A stretch of 64,000 nucleotides of DNA from Leucobacter tenebrionis (GCF_019884725.1 NZ_CP082322.1:1860001-1924000); one strand, 5' to 3'. Shown: positions 8,491-17,128, numbered from the stretch's first letter. Notes: a model not told the origin generated them from the sequence alone. Made by a program: numbers and translations.

Positions 8491-10682
8491 CAGTTCTCGC
8501 CTCCCATCGCGGCGCGCACCCGTTCGAGGCCGGCGACCACTTCCTCGGTGCGTGCGATCGCCGCGCGCTCGAGCACTTTCGAGATGCTGGGGCTCGCCTC
8601 GCCGCCGGTGACGCGCTCGACGGGCTGATCGAGCCAGTCGAAGTAGCGGCGCTGGATCTCGTCGGCGAGCCAGCCGCCGTACGACGGCCCGCTCGCGCCC
8701 TGCTCCACGATCAGCACGGCGTTGGTCTTCTTGATGCTCTCGCCGATGGTGTCCCAGTCGAGCGAGGCGCGGTCGAGCCAGCGCAGGTCGATCAGCTCGG
8801 CGTCGACGCCGGTCTGCTCGATCGCCTCGAGCGAGTGATCGACCATCGTCAGGTAGCTGAGCACGGTGACGTCCGATCCCGCGCGCCGCACCGCGGCGGA
8901 TCCCGGCGGGATGATGTAATCGAGGTCGCCCTCGGGGAGCCGGTCGGCCTTGCCGTAGAGATCGACGTGCTCGATCACGAGCACCGGATCCTCGAGCGCG
9001 AGCGCCGCGTTCATGAGGCCGACGTAGTCGGCAGCGTTCGACGCCGCGACGATCCGCCATCCCGCCTGCGTCGCGAAGATGCCCGCGGGGTCCATGAGGT
9101 GCTGCGATCCGTAGCCGACGCCCATCGCGACCTTGGTGCGCAGCACCAGGGGGAGGTCGTTGTTGTCGCCGAACATGTGGCGCGCCTTGCCCGCCTGGTT
9201 GAAGACCTGGTCGGCGGCCACCCACATGAAGTCGGGGTACATGAACTCGACGATGGGGCGGATGCGCCCGTCGAGCGCGGCGCCGGTCGCGAAGCCGAAG
9301 AAGGCGTTCTCACTGATCGGCGTGCCGACGACGCGCTCGGGGCCGTACTTCTTGGCGAGGCCCTTCGTAGCGCCGTTCGTGCCGCCGCCGAGCCGGTGCA
9401 CATCCTCGCCGAGCACGACGATGCGATCGTCGACCTCCATACGGCGATCCATGGTCTGCGCGACCGCATCGACGTACTTGACGTCGCGCCACTCGCCGCC
9501 GATCTCCGAGGGCTCCTTCGCCTCGAGCGGTTCGAGCTCGCTCGCGTCGCTGCGGATCCCGGTGTCGACGACCGCGGGATCCGGCCACAGCTCGGGCTTG
9601 ATCCGCCGCTTGCCCTCCCGCTCCGGGTCGTCCTCGATGAGCTGCCCGACGGCGTCGGTCATGGCCTGCTTGGCCTGATCCCGAACCGCGGCCACCTCGG
9701 CCTCGGTCGCGTACCCCAGCTCCTGCATCTGCGCCGCCACGCGCGTCAGCGGGTCGCGCGCCCGCCACTCCTTCTCCTCGTCCTTCGTGCGGTAGCCGAA
9801 GGCGCTGCCGGGGAAGGGGCCGTTCTGGTGGAAGAAGCGGTAGACCTCGGCCTCGATGATCGCGGGGCCCTCCCCGGATCGCATGCGCTCGAGCGCCTCC
9901 TGGGTGGCGAGGTGCACGGCGAGCGGGTCCATGCCGTCGACGCGCCAGGACGGGATCGAGAAGCCCTGCCCCCGCACCGAGAAGCGGGTGTCGGCACTGG
10001 CCTCGCTCGCGTGGGTCGAGACGGCGTAGAGATTGTTCTCGATGAAGAACATGACCGGGGTCTTCCAGGTCGCGGCGAGGTTCATCGATTCGAGCACCGA
10101 GCCGATCTGACTCGACCCGTCGCCGAAGTAGTTGATCGAGACGTCGTCGGTGCCCGCGAACTTCTGCGCCCACGCGTTGCCGCCCGCGAGGGGCGCTCCG
10201 CCGCCCACGATCGCGTTGGTGCCGAGCGCGCCGGCCTCGAGCCACTGCAGGTGCATCGACCCGCCGCGCCCGCCCGAGAAGCCCTGGGCCAGCCCGAGGA
10301 TCTCGGCCAGGGTGCGCTGCAGCATCGCCTGCATGTCGGCGTCGACCAGGGAGCCGAGATCGAGCCTGCCGCCCGAGACATGGGTGATCGCCTTCGCGAG
10401 GAACTGGTGGTGCCCGCGGTGCGAACCGTTGACCGCATCGGTCGAGCGGAGGGTGAGGATCGAGCCCACCGCGCCGCCCTCCTGGCCGATGCTCGAGTGC
10501 GCGGGGCCGTGCACGAGGCCGGCGCCCGCGAGCTCGAGTACCGTCTCCTCGAAGGAGCGGATGAGCTGGATCTGACCGAGCATCGTCGCGAGCAGTTCGG
10601 GATCCGCCTTCTTCCAGTCGGCGGCGGTGGTCGAGAGTTCGACCCAGGGCACCCCGGTATCGAGTTTGCGGCGTCTCGGCAT
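8490..10682 (-). CDS. 2-oxo-acid dehydrogenase E1, fused alpha and beta subunits
   Basis: Thiamine-diphosphate-dependent decarboxylase of the complex, about 730 residues, with E1 alpha and E1 beta in one chain. The alpha half (about 20-350) has the ThDP/Mg motif starting GDGSSQIGSVLESMN and ending in NN, and a GGRGGSMH segment. After a linker the beta half (about 385-730) has VLGEDVHRLGG, PISENAFFGFATGAA and EFMYPDFM. I chose the ATG at 10682 (GGAG six bases upstream); another in-frame ATG at 10694 (AGGA upstream) would add four residues. It is the first gene of an E1-E2 operon and divergent from a VOC gene, with a GntR-type palindrome between them. Confidence 0.93.
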   Translation of the reverse strand: MPRRRKLDTGVPWVELSTTAADWKKADPELLATMLGQIQLIRSFEETVLELAGAGLVHGPAHSSIGQEGGAVGSILTLRSTDAVNGSHRGHHQFLAKAITHVSGGRLDLGSLVDADMQAMLQRTLAEILGLAQGFSGGRGGSMHLQWLEAGALGTNAIVGGGAPLAGGNAWAQKFAGTDDVSINYFGDGSSQIGSVLESMNLAATWKTPVMFFIENNLYAVSTHASEASADTRFSVRGQGFSIPSWRVDGMDPLAVHLATQEALERMRSGEGPAIIEAEVYRFFHQNGPFPGSAFGYRTKDEEKEWRARDPLTRVAAQMQELGYATEAEVAAVRDQAKQAMTDAVGQLIEDDPEREGKRRIKPELWPDPAVVDTGIRSDASELEPLEAKEPSEIGGEWRDVKYVDAVAQTMDRRMEVDDRIVVLGEDVHRLGGGTNGATKGLAKKYGPERVVGTPISENAFFGFATGAALDGRIRPIVEFMYPDFMWVAADQVFNQAGKARHMFGDNNDLPLVLRTKVAMGVGYGSQHLMDPAGIFATQAGWRIVAASNAADYVGLMNAALALEDPVLVIEHVDLYGKADRLPEGDLDYIIPPGSAAVRRAGSDVTVLSYLTMVDHSLEAIEQTGVDAELIDLRWLDRASLDWDTIGESIKKTNAVLIVEQGASGPSYGGWLADEIQRRYFDWLDQPVERVTGGEASPSISKVLERAAIARTEEVVAGLERVRAAMGGEN

Positions 10683-10693
10683 GTACGTCTCCA

Positions 10694-10746
10694 TTGATTC
10701 CTGCGGCCAAGTGTTTAGAATGACTGTACGCACAATTGGATCCAAT
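10694..10746 (+). promoter_or_regulatory. promoter with GntR-type operator for the VOC gene
   Basis: Plus-strand hexamers TTGATT (10694-10699) and TAGAAT (10716-10721) are 16 bp apart. Just downstream lies the perfect 12-bp palindrome ATTGGATCCAAT (10735-10746), where transcription would start. FCD-type GntR proteins often bind short palindromes like this; the regulator at 11387 is the obvious candidate and could control both divergent units. Confidence 0.65.
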
Positions 10747-10830
10747 CGCAATGTTTTCGCGATAATCAGCCCTCGAGACCCAGCTCACATACTGGGCATT
10801 GCCCACAATGAACGATCAGAAGGAGCCAAC

Positions 10831-11358
10831 ATGCCACTACCGGGACTGCGCGGAACGGACCACATCGGCTTCACCGTTCCCGACCTCGACCAGGCCGATG
10901 ACTTCTTCGTGCGCGTCATCGGCTGCGAACGGATCTACTCGCTCGGGCCGTTCCTGCGTGGCGAGGACGACTGGATGGCGGATCAGCTCGGCGTGCACCC
11001 CCGCACCGTGATGCGTCGGCTCAACTTCTACCGCTGCGGCTTCGGCACGAACTTCGAGGTGTTCGAGTACGAGGCGGCCGACGAGCAGCGCCCCCAGCCC
11101 CGCAACAGCGACCTCGGCGGGCACCACCTCGCGTTCTACGTCGACGACTTCGACGCCGCGCTCGAGTACCTGCACGCGGAGGGCGTCGAGATCATGGGCG
11201 AGCCCGTGCACAGCTCGAACGCGAGCGAGGGCCAGCGCTGGGTCTATTTCCGCTCGCCGTGGGGCATGCAGTTCGAGCTCGTGAGCTACCCCGACGGCAA
11301 GGCGTACGAGAAGGACGCCCGAACTCTTCTCTGGCACCCCGCCCATCCGCAAGACTGA
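10831..11358 (+). CDS. VOC-superfamily protein (glyoxalase/dioxygenase fold)
   Basis: Metal-dependent enzyme of the vicinal-oxygen-chelate fold, 175 residues, two beta-alpha-beta-beta-beta modules. The first begins DHIGFTVPDLDQADDFF with the likely metal His at residue 11; the second begins GGHHLAFYVDDFDAALEYL, and FRSPWGMQFELVSY supplies a C-terminal Glu ligand. Members include extradiol dioxygenases, glyoxalases, epimerases and antibiotic-binding proteins, so the reaction is undefined. AAGGAG lies eight bases before the ATG. It is followed after 28 bp by a GntR gene and is divergent from the E1-E2 operon, so a role in the same catabolic route is plausible. Confidence 0.85.
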   Translation: MPLPGLRGTDHIGFTVPDLDQADDFFVRVIGCERIYSLGPFLRGEDDWMADQLGVHPRTVMRRLNFYRCGFGTNFEVFEYEAADEQRPQPRNSDLGGHHLAFYVDDFDAALEYLHAEGVEIMGEPVHSSNASEGQRWVYFRSPWGMQFELVSYPDGKAYEKDARTLLWHPAHPQD

Positions 11359-11386
11359 GAGGGCAGGCGTTCAGAGAGGCTTTCCC

Positions 11387-12097
11387 ATGACCCATCCAGT
11401 GCTTTCCGATCCAGCGTTTTCCGATTCGGCCCCAAGCAGACCCCGCGAGGGCGATGCCGGGGAGCGGATCGCGGGGCGCCTACGCCACGAGATCCTCTCC
11501 GGCGCACTCGGCCCGGGCGCGCGGATCCGCCAGGAGGACCTCGCCGAGCGCTTCGGCGCGAGCCGCGCGCCCGTGCGCGAGGCGCTGCGGATCCTCGTTC
11601 ACGAGGGACTGGTCACCACGGTCGCGAATTCGGGATCCTGGGTCTCCCGCCTCACCCTCGCCGAGTGCGAGGAGATCTACCAGATGCGCGAGCGGCTGGA
11701 ACCGCTGCTGCTGCGGTACAGCGCGCCGTCACTCACCGAGGAGGACTACGTCGAGCTCGAACGGCTCGCCGCCGAAATCGACGACATCGCGCACGCCGGC
11801 GACATCGACCGCTTCCTGCAGCTCGACCGCGCGTTCCACCTGGCGAGCTATTCCCGGGCCGAGACGCAGCAGCTCAGCGACCTCATCTCGAAGCTGTGGA
11901 ACAGCACGGCGCCGTACCGCAGGGCGTACGTCGCCACCTGGTCGGCGGAGCAGCGCCGCATCGCGAACGACGAGCACAACATCCTCATCGCCGCCCTGCG
12001 GGACGGCAACGTTGCCGAAGCGGAGCGCGTACTCACTGGCCACATCCGCCGCACGCGCCGCCAGCTCACGAAGCATCCAGAGATCTTCAGCGCGTGA
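11387..12097 (+). CDS. GntR-family regulator, FCD subfamily
   Basis: Transcription regulator of 236 residues. A winged helix-turn-helix (about 25-90) has the motif EDLAERFGASRAPVREALRIL; the FCD ligand-binding domain (about 95-225) has the metal/acid-binding residues in LDRAFHLASY and the late DEHNILIAAL and GHIRRTRR helices. FCD proteins usually sense organic acids that are substrates of the neighbouring genes. Downstream of the VOC gene by 28 bp with GAGAGG as ribosome site, and convergent with the hydrolase gene (16 bp between stops). The palindrome at 10735 is its likely site. Confidence 0.9.
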   Translation: MTHPVLSDPAFSDSAPSRPREGDAGERIAGRLRHEILSGALGPGARIRQEDLAERFGASRAPVREALRILVHEGLVTTVANSGSWVSRLTLAECEEIYQMRERLEPLLLRYSAPSLTEEDYVELERLAAEIDDIAHAGDIDRFLQLDRAFHLASYSRAETQQLSDLISKLWNSTAPYRRAYVATWSAEQRRIANDEHNILIAALRDGNVAEAERVLTGHIRRTRRQLTKHPEIFSA

Positions 12098-12113
12098 GCC
12101 GGCGGCAGCCTGG

Positions 12114-13001
12114 TCAGCTGTGGCCACCCTGCTCGAGCAGAGCCATCAGCCTTTCGACCAGTTCGCTTCCCGGCTCTCCGAAAGCCTCCAGCTCGTCGAA
12201 GTGGTTCAGCCCCTCGCGCGCCCAGAGCTCCGCTTCGAGTCCGGCGCCTCTCCACGCCGCGTAGAAGTCCTCGGACTGCCTCGCGAACTCCGACGGCTGA
12301 TCCACCCCGTATGTGATGAGCAGGGGCGGTGCCGAGCGGGGAAGGCCGAGCTGCGGGCTGTTCCGCAGGATCTCCTCGCCGGTGAAGCGGAAATCCTGCT
12401 GCATGGAGGTGAACGCGAGCGGCCGCAGATCGTACAGGCCGCTGATCGCGCACCCGGCGGTAATGCAGTCCGGAGCCATGCCGTACTCGGCTTCCCAATC
12501 GGTGTCGAGCAGCATGGCCGTCAGATGGCCACCCGCCGAATGCCCCGAGACCAGAAGGCGTTTCGGGTCGCCTCCGTACTCGGCGATGTGGTCATGCACC
12601 CAGGCGACCGCCGCCCGCATCTGACGCACGATCTCGTCGATCGTCACGCTCGGCAGGAGAGCGTAGTTCGGAATGACCACAGTCGCACCGCGAGAGACAA
12701 GGCCAGGGGCCACAAGGCTGAACTCCTTACTCGTCAGTGTTCTCCAGTACCCGCCGTGAATGAAGATGACGACCGGCCCGCCGGGTTCTCCGGGAAAGAT
12801 GTCGAGCGTCTCCGCGCGAGTGGGCCCGTAGGAGATGTCGAGTTCGCAGCGTAGGTCTCGCCTCGCCCGTTCGCTGGTGTTCACGAAGAAGTCGACGTAC
12901 ACGCCGAAGTCCTCCACAGCGCCTTCGACGTCGTACGCCGCGTCGAGCTCCAGTCTGTCCGCGAAGACAGCTCCGTTCGATGCTCGATAGAACTCACTCA
13001 T
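12114..13001 (-). CDS. alpha/beta hydrolase, kynurenine-formamidase-like
   Basis: Serine hydrolase of 295 residues. The oxyanion-hole motif HGGYW (near residue 90) and the nucleophile elbow GHSAGGH (near 148) are those of the arylformamidase/HSL group; a late NHFDE segment holds the catalytic His. Known relatives cut N-formyl-kynurenine or small esters. Its ATG overlaps the stop of the upstream membrane-protein gene by four bases (ATGA), so it is the last gene of the leftward cluster starting near 16.97 kb. It probably removes an acyl or formyl group from a pathway intermediate. G+C is visibly lower than in the E1-E2 genes. Confidence 0.85.
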   Translation of the reverse strand: MSEFYRASNGAVFADRLELDAAYDVEGAVEDFGVYVDFFVNTSERARRDLRCELDISYGPTRAETLDIFPGEPGGPVVIFIHGGYWRTLTSKEFSLVAPGLVSRGATVVIPNYALLPSVTIDEIVRQMRAAVAWVHDHIAEYGGDPKRLLVSGHSAGGHLTAMLLDTDWEAEYGMAPDCITAGCAISGLYDLRPLAFTSMQQDFRFTGEEILRNSPQLGLPRSAPPLLITYGVDQPSEFARQSEDFYAAWRGAGLEAELWAREGLNHFDELEAFGEPGSELVERLMALLEQGGHS

Positions 13002-14128
13002 GATCCGACCTCCGATGATTCTCGTGTTGCGCGGTGCTCATCACCGGCCGTCTCAGGCTCCGAGCCCGCGAGAGGCCACCGATCGAACACTGCGACATGC
13101 ACGATCGAGAAGGCGGCGATGAGATTGAGGCACACTCCTGCGACCCATAGCTCGATCGGAGGCACTCCGGCACCCGCCGCCGGATAACCGATGGACCCCA
13201 AGCCGACCAGCATCGCGTAGAGGACGGCTGCGATCGTCAGCGCGAGCGCTACCCGCCCGATCTGGGCGGGTGCACCGGTGCCACCGGTGAATGGCCAACC
13301 CGAGAAGAGAATCTCGATGAGGATCACCGCCGCAATCACGGCGGCTGCCACGGCGGAGATGATGTTGCCGTTCAACCCGAGGAGTTGCAGCCCCCAGTGC
13401 AGCAGCAACCCGCCGGCGATGCTGAAAACGTTCACCACAATGAAACGGAGCCATGCGCTGCGAATCCTGACGAAAGGATCGCCTTTGAGAAGCACAAAGA
13501 ACACCATTTGAATCACGCAGATGCTGAGCAGAATCGCGGGCCAGTCCAGCGCGTACACCGGCCCATACCCCGAGAGAGGGGGAGCGGGCGGTCGACCCGG
13601 GCCGTCGTCCCAATTGAGCAGGAAGAAGTATTGGGCAAGACCCAGTATCCACGCTGTCGCGATGGCTGCCCACCCGGCGGCAACCGGCCGGAGATTCGTG
13701 AAAGGCATCCGACCGGTAACGAAGGTCAGTTGCAGCGCGGCGACGAACACGCCGGCACCGAGCACAAACGCATAGGGGAAGATCCCATAGGATCCCGCGA
13801 CGCCGAAGATACCGGCCACATCGAGAGCTCCCGTGGCGAGCTGACCCACCGCGGTCAATACCAAAGTGGAGATGACCAGGAATGCAAATCGAGCCCACCC
13901 TCCGGCACTGCGGCCGAGGGCGGTGAACGGCCAACCGTTCCACCAGAGCGTCGCAATGATGAGCACGGGCAGGCCGAAGGTGATGGCGGTGATGGTCGTC
14001 GTCAGCGCGGCCACTCGGCCAGGGACGAGCCCGAGCGCGAGAACCGTGATGACAACGAACACGAGTCCTGCGATTCCGAGAAGAGGCTGTCGGGTGCTGC
14101 GAGTCCGTGGGGCATGATCTGATGACAT
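12998..14128 (-). CDS. membrane protein of unknown function with five internal repeats
   Basis: I do not recognise this family. The 376-residue protein has about ten TM helices in pairs. Four pairs end in a short loop of the form G-x-PF-T/V (GWPFT at 65-69, GRMPFT at 139-144, GDPFV at 216-220, GWPFT at 277-281), and a degenerate RWPLA stands at 350-354, giving repeats of about 75 residues. I took the ATG at 14128, preceded by AGGTGG; an in-frame GTG lies three codons upstream. The stop overlaps the following hydrolase ATG by four bases, and the lactonase-like gene ends 16 bp upstream. Its position suggests a transporter or a membrane component of the same pathway. Confidence 0.75.
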   Translation of the reverse strand: MSSDHAPRTRSTRQPLLGIAGLVFVVITVLALGLVPGRVAALTTTITAITFGLPVLIIATLWWNGWPFTALGRSAGGWARFAFLVISTLVLTAVGQLATGALDVAGIFGVAGSYGIFPYAFVLGAGVFVAALQLTFVTGRMPFTNLRPVAAGWAAIATAWILGLAQYFFLLNWDDGPGRPPAPPLSGYGPVYALDWPAILLSICVIQMVFFVLLKGDPFVRIRSAWLRFIVVNVFSIAGGLLLHWGLQLLGLNGNIISAVAAAVIAAVILIEILFSGWPFTGGTGAPAQIGRVALALTIAAVLYAMLVGLGSIGYPAAGAGVPPIELWVAGVCLNLIAAFSIVHVAVFDRWPLAGSEPETAGDEHRATRESSEVGS

Positions 14129-14144
14129 GTTTTCCACCTAGCGA

Positions 14145-15062
14145 TCAGGCCAGGAGGCGAGGCGCGTTGGCGGGCATCCGAGAGCTTTCACTCTCTCGAA
14201 GGTTGACCTCGGTGATCGAGTTGCCACTCTCGGAGACCCATGAGCGATATCGCTGGGAGATCTCAGGATCGTGACCGGGGATGATCCTGGTGGTTTCGCG
14301 TTTGAGTTCGCTCTGCAGCGTGCGGTACAGATTGATGAGATTGAACGAATTGCCCTGGCCGTATCCGGGCGCCCACATCTTTTCGATGTTGGAGTACCAG
14401 TAGACAGTATCGCCGGCAACGACATACGGACCATTCTGCGTCTCCACCTTGAACCACTGAGAGCCGAAGGTGTGCGAATCCCTGGCAAGACGCGCAGTCA
14501 CACCGGGGAGCAGCTCATCGTCTCCGTGCACGAAACGGATTCTCCCGTCGGCGATACCCTGCGCCGCGCGTGCCAGGTCCTGCGGGTCGAAGGACGAGAA
14601 GATCCACGCCTTCTCCTCTTCGGAGTTCATCTGATTCGCCGCGTCTACGGCATTCGACCAGCCCGCATACTCTTCGAACTGCACGTAAAGCTGAGCGTTC
14701 GGGAAGGCTTCGAAGTTCCCCATGTGGTCGAAGTGCATGTGGGAGACGAGGATCACGTCCACGTCTTCCGGAGTGAAGCCCAGGTTTCCCAGCACCTGGG
14801 CCGGGCTCTCCCAGTTCGAGAACGCATACCGGTCGAGCCAGTAGTCGTTCCTGAAACCGCAGTCTACGAGCGCGACATGCTGCTTCCCTCCGACCTCGCC
14901 GCCGACGATCAACGTGTAGAGCATGGGAATGCGGATGATCCCCTGATTGCTGAAGAGACCCGATCCTCCGAAGAAGTCATGCGGCATATCCGCATGACAG
15001 AATTCGAGCGAATAGATCGTCCAGTCAGTTGTCCGGGAAGCGGATGCAGTCATATGTGACAT
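14145..15062 (-). CDS. metallo-beta-lactamase-fold hydrolase, AHL-lactonase-like
   Basis: Zinc hydrolase of 305 residues. The dinuclear metal motif SHMHFDHMGN (HxHxDH) sits near residue 118, followed by a His in the DSHTFGSQWF segment, an Asp in VAGDTVYW and a His in IIPGHDPE. This layout matches the AttM/AiiA-type N-acyl-homoserine lactonase group of the fold, whose members also open other lactones. The ATG at 15062 has AAAGGTG eight bases upstream; in-frame codons further upstream have no ribosome site. It lies behind a strong hairpin in the monooxygenase cluster, so it may hydrolyse a lactone or ester made by the monooxygenase. Confidence 0.85.
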   Translation of the reverse strand: MSHMTASASRTTDWTIYSLEFCHADMPHDFFGGSGLFSNQGIIRIPMLYTLIVGGEVGGKQHVALVDCGFRNDYWLDRYAFSNWESPAQVLGNLGFTPEDVDVILVSHMHFDHMGNFEAFPNAQLYVQFEEYAGWSNAVDAANQMNSEEEKAWIFSSFDPQDLARAAQGIADGRIRFVHGDDELLPGVTARLARDSHTFGSQWFKVETQNGPYVVAGDTVYWYSNIEKMWAPGYGQGNSFNLINLYRTLQSELKRETTRIIPGHDPEISQRYRSWVSESGNSITEVNLRESESSRMPANAPRLLA

Positions 15063-15102
15063 GTTGGCGACACCTTTGTCTGAGTTGAAGTGGGGAGTTG
15101 GG

Positions 15103-15146
15103 CCGGGTGCCCGCTGTTCGATCGGATTCAAACAGCGGGCATCCGG
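15103..15146. terminator. intercistronic hairpin between flavin reductase and MBL genes
   Basis: A 16-bp stem (15103-15118 with 15131-15146, one G-T pair) and a 12-nt loop lie between two leftward genes. There is no T-run after it. It may end or attenuate transcription, or protect the 3' end of the upstream message. Confidence 0.55.
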
Positions 15147-15176
15147 ATGCGGCACAACGCCGAGAAGCACAGCGGC

Positions 15177-15707
15177 TCAGGGAAGCTGCGTGTGGTCTCC
15201 GATCGAATGCCAGGTCCGGTTGTGATAGACGAGAGGACTCTCGTCCGTGTCCTCGCGTCCCTCTCGCGGCTTCGCCTCAAGCGCCTCTACGATCACGAGC
15301 ACCGACCCGTTGATCTCGAACAACCGCGCCACGCGCCCCCGCAACCACTCGGTGGCGTTGGGATAGTAGGGCTCGCCCGTGGGCAGCCGACCCCACTCCA
15401 CGTCGTCGCCGAAGCGGTCCGCGCCCGACCGCGCACCGAGGCGTGCGAGATCGACCTGATCCGATGCGATCAGGTGCACGACGACCGTCTCCGCCTCACG
15501 GATGGTCGGCGTCGCCGACGACAGCGGTGAGGCGGAGAACACCAGCGTCGGTGGGTCGATGGCGACCGACGACATCGAACTGACCGTCATCGCCACGGGT
15601 CCGTTGCCCGCGTCGGCCGTCACCACGGCGACGCCAGCGGGGTGGTGACGGAAGGCGAACTTGAAATCGTCCGCGGTTACTCTGCTCTTCTGAGCGGTTG
15701 CAGTCAT
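15177..15707 (-). CDS. flavin reductase-like protein (partner of monooxygenase)
   Basis: FMN/FAD reductase of the HpaC/HsaB fold, 176 residues. The typical core FRHHPAGVAVVTADAGNG, with AMTVSSMSSVAIDPPTLVFSA cut into shorter visible pieces (T-SS near residue 40, PP near 50), is the flavin-binding region. Such enzymes give free reduced flavin to a separate monooxygenase, and the next gene upstream is exactly that. The ATG at 15707 follows AAGGAACAGCTC. The gene lies 56 bp after the monooxygenase stop. Confidence 0.88.
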   Translation of the reverse strand: MTATAQKSRVTADDFKFAFRHHPAGVAVVTADAGNGPVAMTVSSMSSVAIDPPTLVFSASPLSSATPTIREAETVVVHLIASDQVDLARLGARSGADRFGDDVEWGRLPTGEPYYPNATEWLRGRVARLFEINGSVLVIVEALEAKPREGREDTDESPLVYHNRTWHSIGDHTQLP

Positions 15708-15763
15708 GAGCTGTTCCTTGATCTTCTTATGCTTGTGCGCGCATCCGGGTTCGTGGCCGACCG

Positions 15764-16966
15764 TCAGACGACGGGCAGCACCTTCGACGCCTCTTCCTGG
15801 CGGCCGAAGACGATCTTCCCGAATGCTTCGTAGCCGCTCGCGCTGAGGGTGTGGCCATGACGGCTTGCCGTCGCCTGGTCGCGCCAGATCCGCTGCAGCG
15901 GAGAGGACTCCGCAAACCCCGCCGAACCGTGAGCGGTGACGAGGGAGTCGATGACGTTCGTGATCGTCTCCACGATCCACCCCGCCTTCGCCCGCATCTC
16001 GATTCGCTCCGAATACGGGGCGTAATAGTCGCGGGCCGCGCCGTCGTAAATCTCGTCGGCGATATCCGCGGCCAGGAGTTCCGCCGCATCCAGGGCGATG
16101 CTGGCCTTGGCCACCGCGAGCTGGAACGACACGGCGTCGGCCTGCTTCTCATATCCGGTGTAGGCGATCGCCTTCGTCTCAGCCTTCGCGATCACGAAGT
16201 CGAGCGCCGCGCGGCCCATGCCGAGGTGCGGCCCGATGAGCTTCATGAACAGCGAAGGCACGAAGACCGTGTTATAGCTCTGCTCGGGGTTGTCACCGAG
16301 GTAACCGCCCTCGACCGCCGCGGTCAACGGCATCACCCGGTGCTCTGGCACGAAGACGCCGTCCGCGATCTGCATGACGCTCCCGCTGCCCCTCATACCG
16401 GCCACATACCAGTTATCCTCCATCGACAGGTCGGCTGTCGGGATGAGGGCTAGCCCGGCGTCGGTCACCGCCCCGCTCTCGTCCGTCAGCGGGATCCCGA
16501 GCAGGGACCAGGTCGCGTGCTGACTGCCGGTACCATATCCCCACTTGCCCGAGACTCGGTACCCGCCTTCTACGTGCTCGGCCGTGGACGAGGTTGCGAG
16601 CACGATGGAGATGAAGGCTTCGGTGCCGTTCGGACCCTCCCAGACATCGCGCTGAGCCTGCTCCTGCATCAGGCTCACAACCCACGCGCCGGAGTCCAGG
16701 ATTCCGTGGATCCAAGCCGCGCTCCCGTCGCCTCGGCCGATCGCACGCGCGACCGCGTGCGCCTCGCGGGTGTTCGCGGCAAAACCGCCGAACTTCGTCG
16801 GAACGGAGATGTTGAAGGCCCCCGTGGCGGCGATCGCATCGAACGTTTCATCGCTGAGCCGTCGCAGCTGATCGCTCTCGCGGCCGCCCGCAACGAGCTG
16901 AGGGCGGATTGCGTCGATCCTGTCGACGATCGCCGCGATCTCTGGGCGGATTCCGAGTTCTGACAT
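15764..16966 (-). CDS. flavin-dependent monooxygenase, acyl-CoA-dehydrogenase fold
   Basis: Group-D two-component monooxygenase-like protein, 400 residues. The chain has the acyl-CoA dehydrogenase layout: N-terminal helical domain (about 10-115), beta domain (about 120-225, with SGKWGYGTGS), and C-terminal helical domain (about 235-390). The early sequence VPTKFGGFAANTREA and the late WRDQATASRHG segment match the HsaA/HpaB-like and DszC-like oxygenases more than true acyl-CoA dehydrogenases, and a flavin reductase follows. The reaction is likely hydroxylation or N/S-oxidation of an organic substrate. The ATG at 16966 has GGAG seven bases upstream. It is the first gene of the leftward cluster and faces an XRE-cupin regulator. 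Confidence 0.87.
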   Translation of the reverse strand: MSELGIRPEIAAIVDRIDAIRPQLVAGGRESDQLRRLSDETFDAIAATGAFNISVPTKFGGFAANTREAHAVARAIGRGDGSAAWIHGILDSGAWVVSLMQEQAQRDVWEGPNGTEAFISIVLATSSTAEHVEGGYRVSGKWGYGTGSQHATWSLLGIPLTDESGAVTDAGLALIPTADLSMEDNWYVAGMRGSGSVMQIADGVFVPEHRVMPLTAAVEGGYLGDNPEQSYNTVFVPSLFMKLIGPHLGMGRAALDFVIAKAETKAIAYTGYEKQADAVSFQLAVAKASIALDAAELLAADIADEIYDGAARDYYAPYSERIEMRAKAGWIVETITNVIDSLVTAHGSAGFAESSPLQRIWRDQATASRHGHTLSASGYEAFGKIVFGRQEEASKVLPVV

Positions 16967-17001
16967 TTTCACTCCAGACTGTCTGTTCGACCTTGAATGA
17001 C

Positions 17002-17049
17002 ACACCGCGGTGTTTAGTACAGATTCACATAACCGTCGACCGGTGTCAA
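17002..17049 (-). promoter_or_regulatory. divergent control region with palindrome and TGTTTAG motif
   Basis: ACACCGCGGTGT (17002-17013) is a perfect 12-bp palindrome, overlapping TGTTTAGT (17011-17018). On the minus strand TTGACA (17049-17044) and GAATCT (17026-17021), 17 bp apart, could drive the monooxygenase gene. TTCGACCTT occurs twice in the region (16987-16995 and 17077-17085). The XRE-cupin protein next door is the likely binder. Confidence 0.45.
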
Positions 17050-17128
17050 TAATAGATGAACATTTTTCGACCTTCGGTAGGGTGGGCTTAACATCGAAAC
17101 CCGTCGGAGTTCTGGAGTGAGGTCAGAT

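Noticed and set aside
8835-10697. 620-codon open frame on the plus strand opposite the E1 gene
   Set aside because: Shadow of a high-GC gene. Its sequence is rich in Arg, Asp, Glu and His with no domain pattern, while the minus strand encodes a complete E1.
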